A stretch of 64,000 nucleotides of DNA, taken from Nitrospirota bacterium. GTDB lineage: Bacteria; Nitrospirota; Thermodesulfovibrionia; Thermodesulfovibrionales; UBA6898. Both the position numbers and the translations under genes were made by a program. Shown piece by piece: positions 62,260-64,000 of this stretch (the first letter of the stretch is position 1; each line of letters starts with the position of its first letter). The stretch is taken from positions 47,346 to 111,345 of the forward strand of contig JAJXTV010000007.1 of assembly GCA_021783515.1 (NCBI GenBank), read 5' to 3'. The notes beneath the pieces are model-generated. The model was given only the letters and a program-made list of their open reading frames with translations. It did not search any database and was not told where the DNA came from.

Positions 62260-63414
62260 CTACTTGTAAAGAACGCTGCGATTTGAAACCTTCTTTGTTT
62301 CATAGGAATCCTCCCACACTACTTCATTGCTTTGAGGATCAATCAGCTGAAAGCTCAATATGATGTAGTCGGACCTTTCGCCGCCTTCAGCTCCTTTGCT
62401 GAGAGCACTCAGCTCTCCGGCCAATAGAAGGTCGGCGTTACCAAGGCCCGATTTCATCTCTCTCTCGACCCTGACCATTTTTTCGACCGGGATAACACCG
62501 CTCTGGGCATCTATGAGCATCACATTCAGGTAGGTCTCTGCGTTGGGGTGTACGACCGAACTGGATGAGGAAACTTCCAGTGTTCTGGGATCATCCTTCG
62601 CCACGCCGACGCTCGACTCGCGCGAAATATGTGCCGCTTCCTTCGATAGACTTCTGGCGATGAACTCCCCGCCCAAGAAATAGTCCACGCTTGCAACAGA
62701 TCTATTCCTTGAACTTTCGACAAGTCCCAGGTGCCTCAGGTCGCTTTCCGCGATCACTTGAGAAATAACCTTGCCATTTTCCTCACGCGCCATAAAATGG
62801 ATTTTGCCCCGGGCCTTTTCGGCAATTCTCGATCTCAGTATCGCCGTAAAACTGTCCGCGTTCATTCCGACAATATTCGTGTTCTTGACGGGTATGACCG
62901 CTACCCTAAGTGGCTGCGATGCTTGTGCCACCGTCGCCGAATCCGAAATGAACGCCGCCAAGGCATCGACAGATGCATCCCACACCTCCTTGTCCTGGGC
63001 CTGCAGTATCTCGCGCCGCGTCTGCTGGCCAGCGCCCTGCGCAAAGAACCGGATGCGGCCCTCGGCGACCTTGTTAAGCTCTATCCTGAGACGCTTGGAA
63101 AAAATGTCCTTATCTACGATAAATCTCGTCGCATTCCGAACCGGCGCGATTGCGATCCTCACCATGCTGCCGCGGGAATTCACCGCGGTGGACGACAGCA
63201 AAGAAGTTGTCATACGCTGCGCAACAGTCCTGATATCTCCACTTTCCATGAAAGTACCGCCGATATCATCTTCCTCATCCGGCTGAAGCACTTTTGTGTA
63301 TGACGTCGACTGGACGTTAGGCGTGGCGCAACCGCCTGTCAAAATCGCGGTAAAGGCCAAGGCAATAATCGCAGCGTTTCTCACTTTGCCCACGGTACCA
63401 CTTCCATACCCCAT
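62260..63414 (-). CDS. LpoB-like lipoprotein with two tandem domains
   Basis: 384 residues. Start ATG 63414 with GGAGGAGATGCGAA before it; lipobox LTGGC. Two copies of the LpoB-type unit are visible: VRIAIAPVRNATRFIVDKDI with LRIELNKVAEGRIRFF (about residues 85-125) and LRVAVIPVKNTNIVGMNADS with LRSRIAEKARGKIHFM (about 168-208). YFLGGEFIARSL and IILSFQLIDPQSNEVVWEDSYETKKVS complete the fold. LpoB activates the peptidoglycan synthase PBP1b in E. coli; a two-domain version is unusual. First gene of the six-gene cluster. Confidence 0.82.
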   Translation of the reverse strand: MGYGSGTVGKVRNAAIIALAFTAILTGGCATPNVQSTSYTKVLQPDEEDDIGGTFMESGDIRTVAQRMTTSLLSSTAVNSRGSMVRIAIAPVRNATRFIVDKDIFSKRLRIELNKVAEGRIRFFAQGAGQQTRREILQAQDKEVWDASVDALAAFISDSATVAQASQPLRVAVIPVKNTNIVGMNADSFTAILRSRIAEKARGKIHFMAREENGKVISQVIAESDLRHLGLVESSRNRSVASVDYFLGGEFIARSLSKEAAHISRESSVGVAKDDPRTLEVSSSSSVVHPNAETYLNVMLIDAQSGVIPVEKMVRVEREMKSGLGNADLLLAGELSALSKGAEGGERSDYIILSFQLIDPQSNEVVWEDSYETKKVSNRSVLYK

Positions 63415-63825
63415 TTCGCATCTCCTCCGAACTTATGTATTTAAAGAATCATCTTTCCCCTGCAGACTCGTCCCGGAGCATTTCCTGCCACCCGGCTCCG
63501 GTTTATTCCTGTTCCTGAATAACCCTCTCCTGCCCGGAAGATATGAAGATATGACGTGATCCGCAAAAAGCATATCAGTCGATTTCCGCCACTTGCCGCT
63601 ATACGAATTGATCATGGAAACAACAGAAGCTGACTGTCCCCTGTGGTCGATGCCTGATGAAAAGACTTGCTTCCGACGACATACATATGCCTTGGTCGAA
63701 TGGTGAGGAAAGTTTAAATCGAATTTTACCCTTAGCACGCGCCCCCCGCCGCTAGAAGATTTTTTTTCGCAAGCTAGATTACACAAGCTTTTCTCATGCT
63801 GTCAAGAAAAAAACACATGAGCGAA
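63415..63825. other. Upstream region of the lipoprotein cluster, no gene recognised
   Basis: 411 bases, relatively AT-rich toward the right. One minus-strand frame (63433-63786) has no ribosome site or recognisable content. It should hold the promoter of the lipoprotein cluster; I see no clear consensus. Confidence 0.45.
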
Positions 63826-63893
63826 TTGACTCACAAAAAATGTTACCCAAAGGAGTAAACAAAGAGGATCGTTGACTCATAATGCATGTTACC
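63826..63893 (+). repeat. Two direct repeats at the edge of an insertion sequence
   Basis: TTGACTCA-N6-ATGTTACC occurs at 63826-63847 and again at 63872-63893, 46 bases apart, immediately before a transposase-like start. Spaced direct repeats of this sort are typical transposase binding sites at an element's end. Confidence 0.65.
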
Positions 63894-63924
63894 GAAAAAA
63901 CATGCATAAGAAGGGACGGGTTTA

Positions 63925-64000
63925 ATGAGTTCACGATCGAAGCGAGAGTATCTTGAAGCAATTCATCAAAGGTACAAAGAAGGCACCAGGAGGCAAGAGA
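63925..64000 (+). mobile_element. Start of an integrase/transposase gene, cut by the window end
   Basis: ATG at 63925 with AAGGGACGGG upstream; the 25 visible residues (MSSRSKREYLEAIHQRYKEG, TRRQE) match the N-terminus of DDE-type integrase-catalytic-domain transposases of the ISNCY-like kind, which begin with a SKREYLEAI helix. The rest lies outside. Confidence 0.65.

Overview
The window is GC-rich and gene-dense, and it looks like the chromosome of an anaerobic, nitrogen-fixing, diderm bacterium. The gene set suggests a C1-using chemolithotroph, tentatively of the Nitrospirota or a deltaproteobacterial lineage. The pointers are a selenocysteine NAD-linked formate dehydrogenase, an anaerobic Ni-CO dehydrogenase with its ferredoxin and flavoprotein, a complete MoFe-nitrogenase cluster with NifI1/NifI2 regulators, two IPTL-CTERM surface proteins, many outer-membrane-type lipoproteins and a c-di-AMP riboswitch. 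The taxonomic call is inference; no rRNA gene is present.

Layout. 1-6,000: 3' part of a UvrD/Rep helicase, a membrane protein, and a minus-strand group (lipoate-ligase family, DUF922 protein, two small genes of which one is frameshifted, one IPTL-CTERM protein). 6,000-7,000: FdhD and tRNA-Pro(CGG). 7,000-12,800: an accessory stretch of envelope and stress genes (W/R/Y-rich exported protein, a protein of three tandem beta-type repeats, PLD-family lipoprotein, YeaQ-like and BON proteins, a 40-residue membrane peptide) with three decaying remnants (BON, RND transporter, metallophosphoesterase). 12,800-17,800: formate dehydrogenase FdhA (in-frame UGA with a SECIS hairpin) with NuoF- and NuoE-like subunits. 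17,900-21,400: CBS protein, two PII proteins, AmtB and a small transporter. 21,600-26,600: fused PP2C phosphatase/Ser-Thr kinase, APC permease with a long polar insert, outer-membrane barrel. 26,600-40,100: nitrogen fixation on the minus strand in two transcription units with sigma-54 promoters: nifH-D-K-EN(fused)-X-nifI1-nifI2-fdxB-GNAT, and nifB-hesA-modA-modB-modC, plus a stand-alone NifA-type helix-turn-helix protein.

40,400-43,300: c-di-AMP riboswitch, terminator, KimA-like potassium transporter and a TIGR02757 protein. 43,300-46,700: second IPTL-CTERM protein, MurA, HicB-like protein, flavin reductase. 47,100-50,900: cooS-cooF-FAD/NAD oxidoreductase. 50,900-54,600: prmC, prfA, DUF1385 protein, rpmE, with a methyltransferase remnant. 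54,600-57,900: PAS-GGDEF protein, an M28 peptidase broken by an internal deletion, EndoQ. 58,000-63,400: a six-gene lipoprotein/periplasmic cluster (LpoB-like, YcfL-like, FlgT-like, lipoprotein, COG3014-type TPR protein, 41-residue lipoprotein). The right edge enters an insertion sequence.

How it fits together. CO and formate oxidation would supply reduced ferredoxin and NAD(P)H. Nitrogenase would use that reductant, with molybdate uptake genes placed in the nifB transcription unit. AmtB/GlnK and NifI1/NifI2 would tune ammonium uptake and nitrogenase activity. The least explained signal is a family of three structured intergenic repeats (45.7, 46.9 and 52.2 kb) whose terminal stem shows a compensatory base change.
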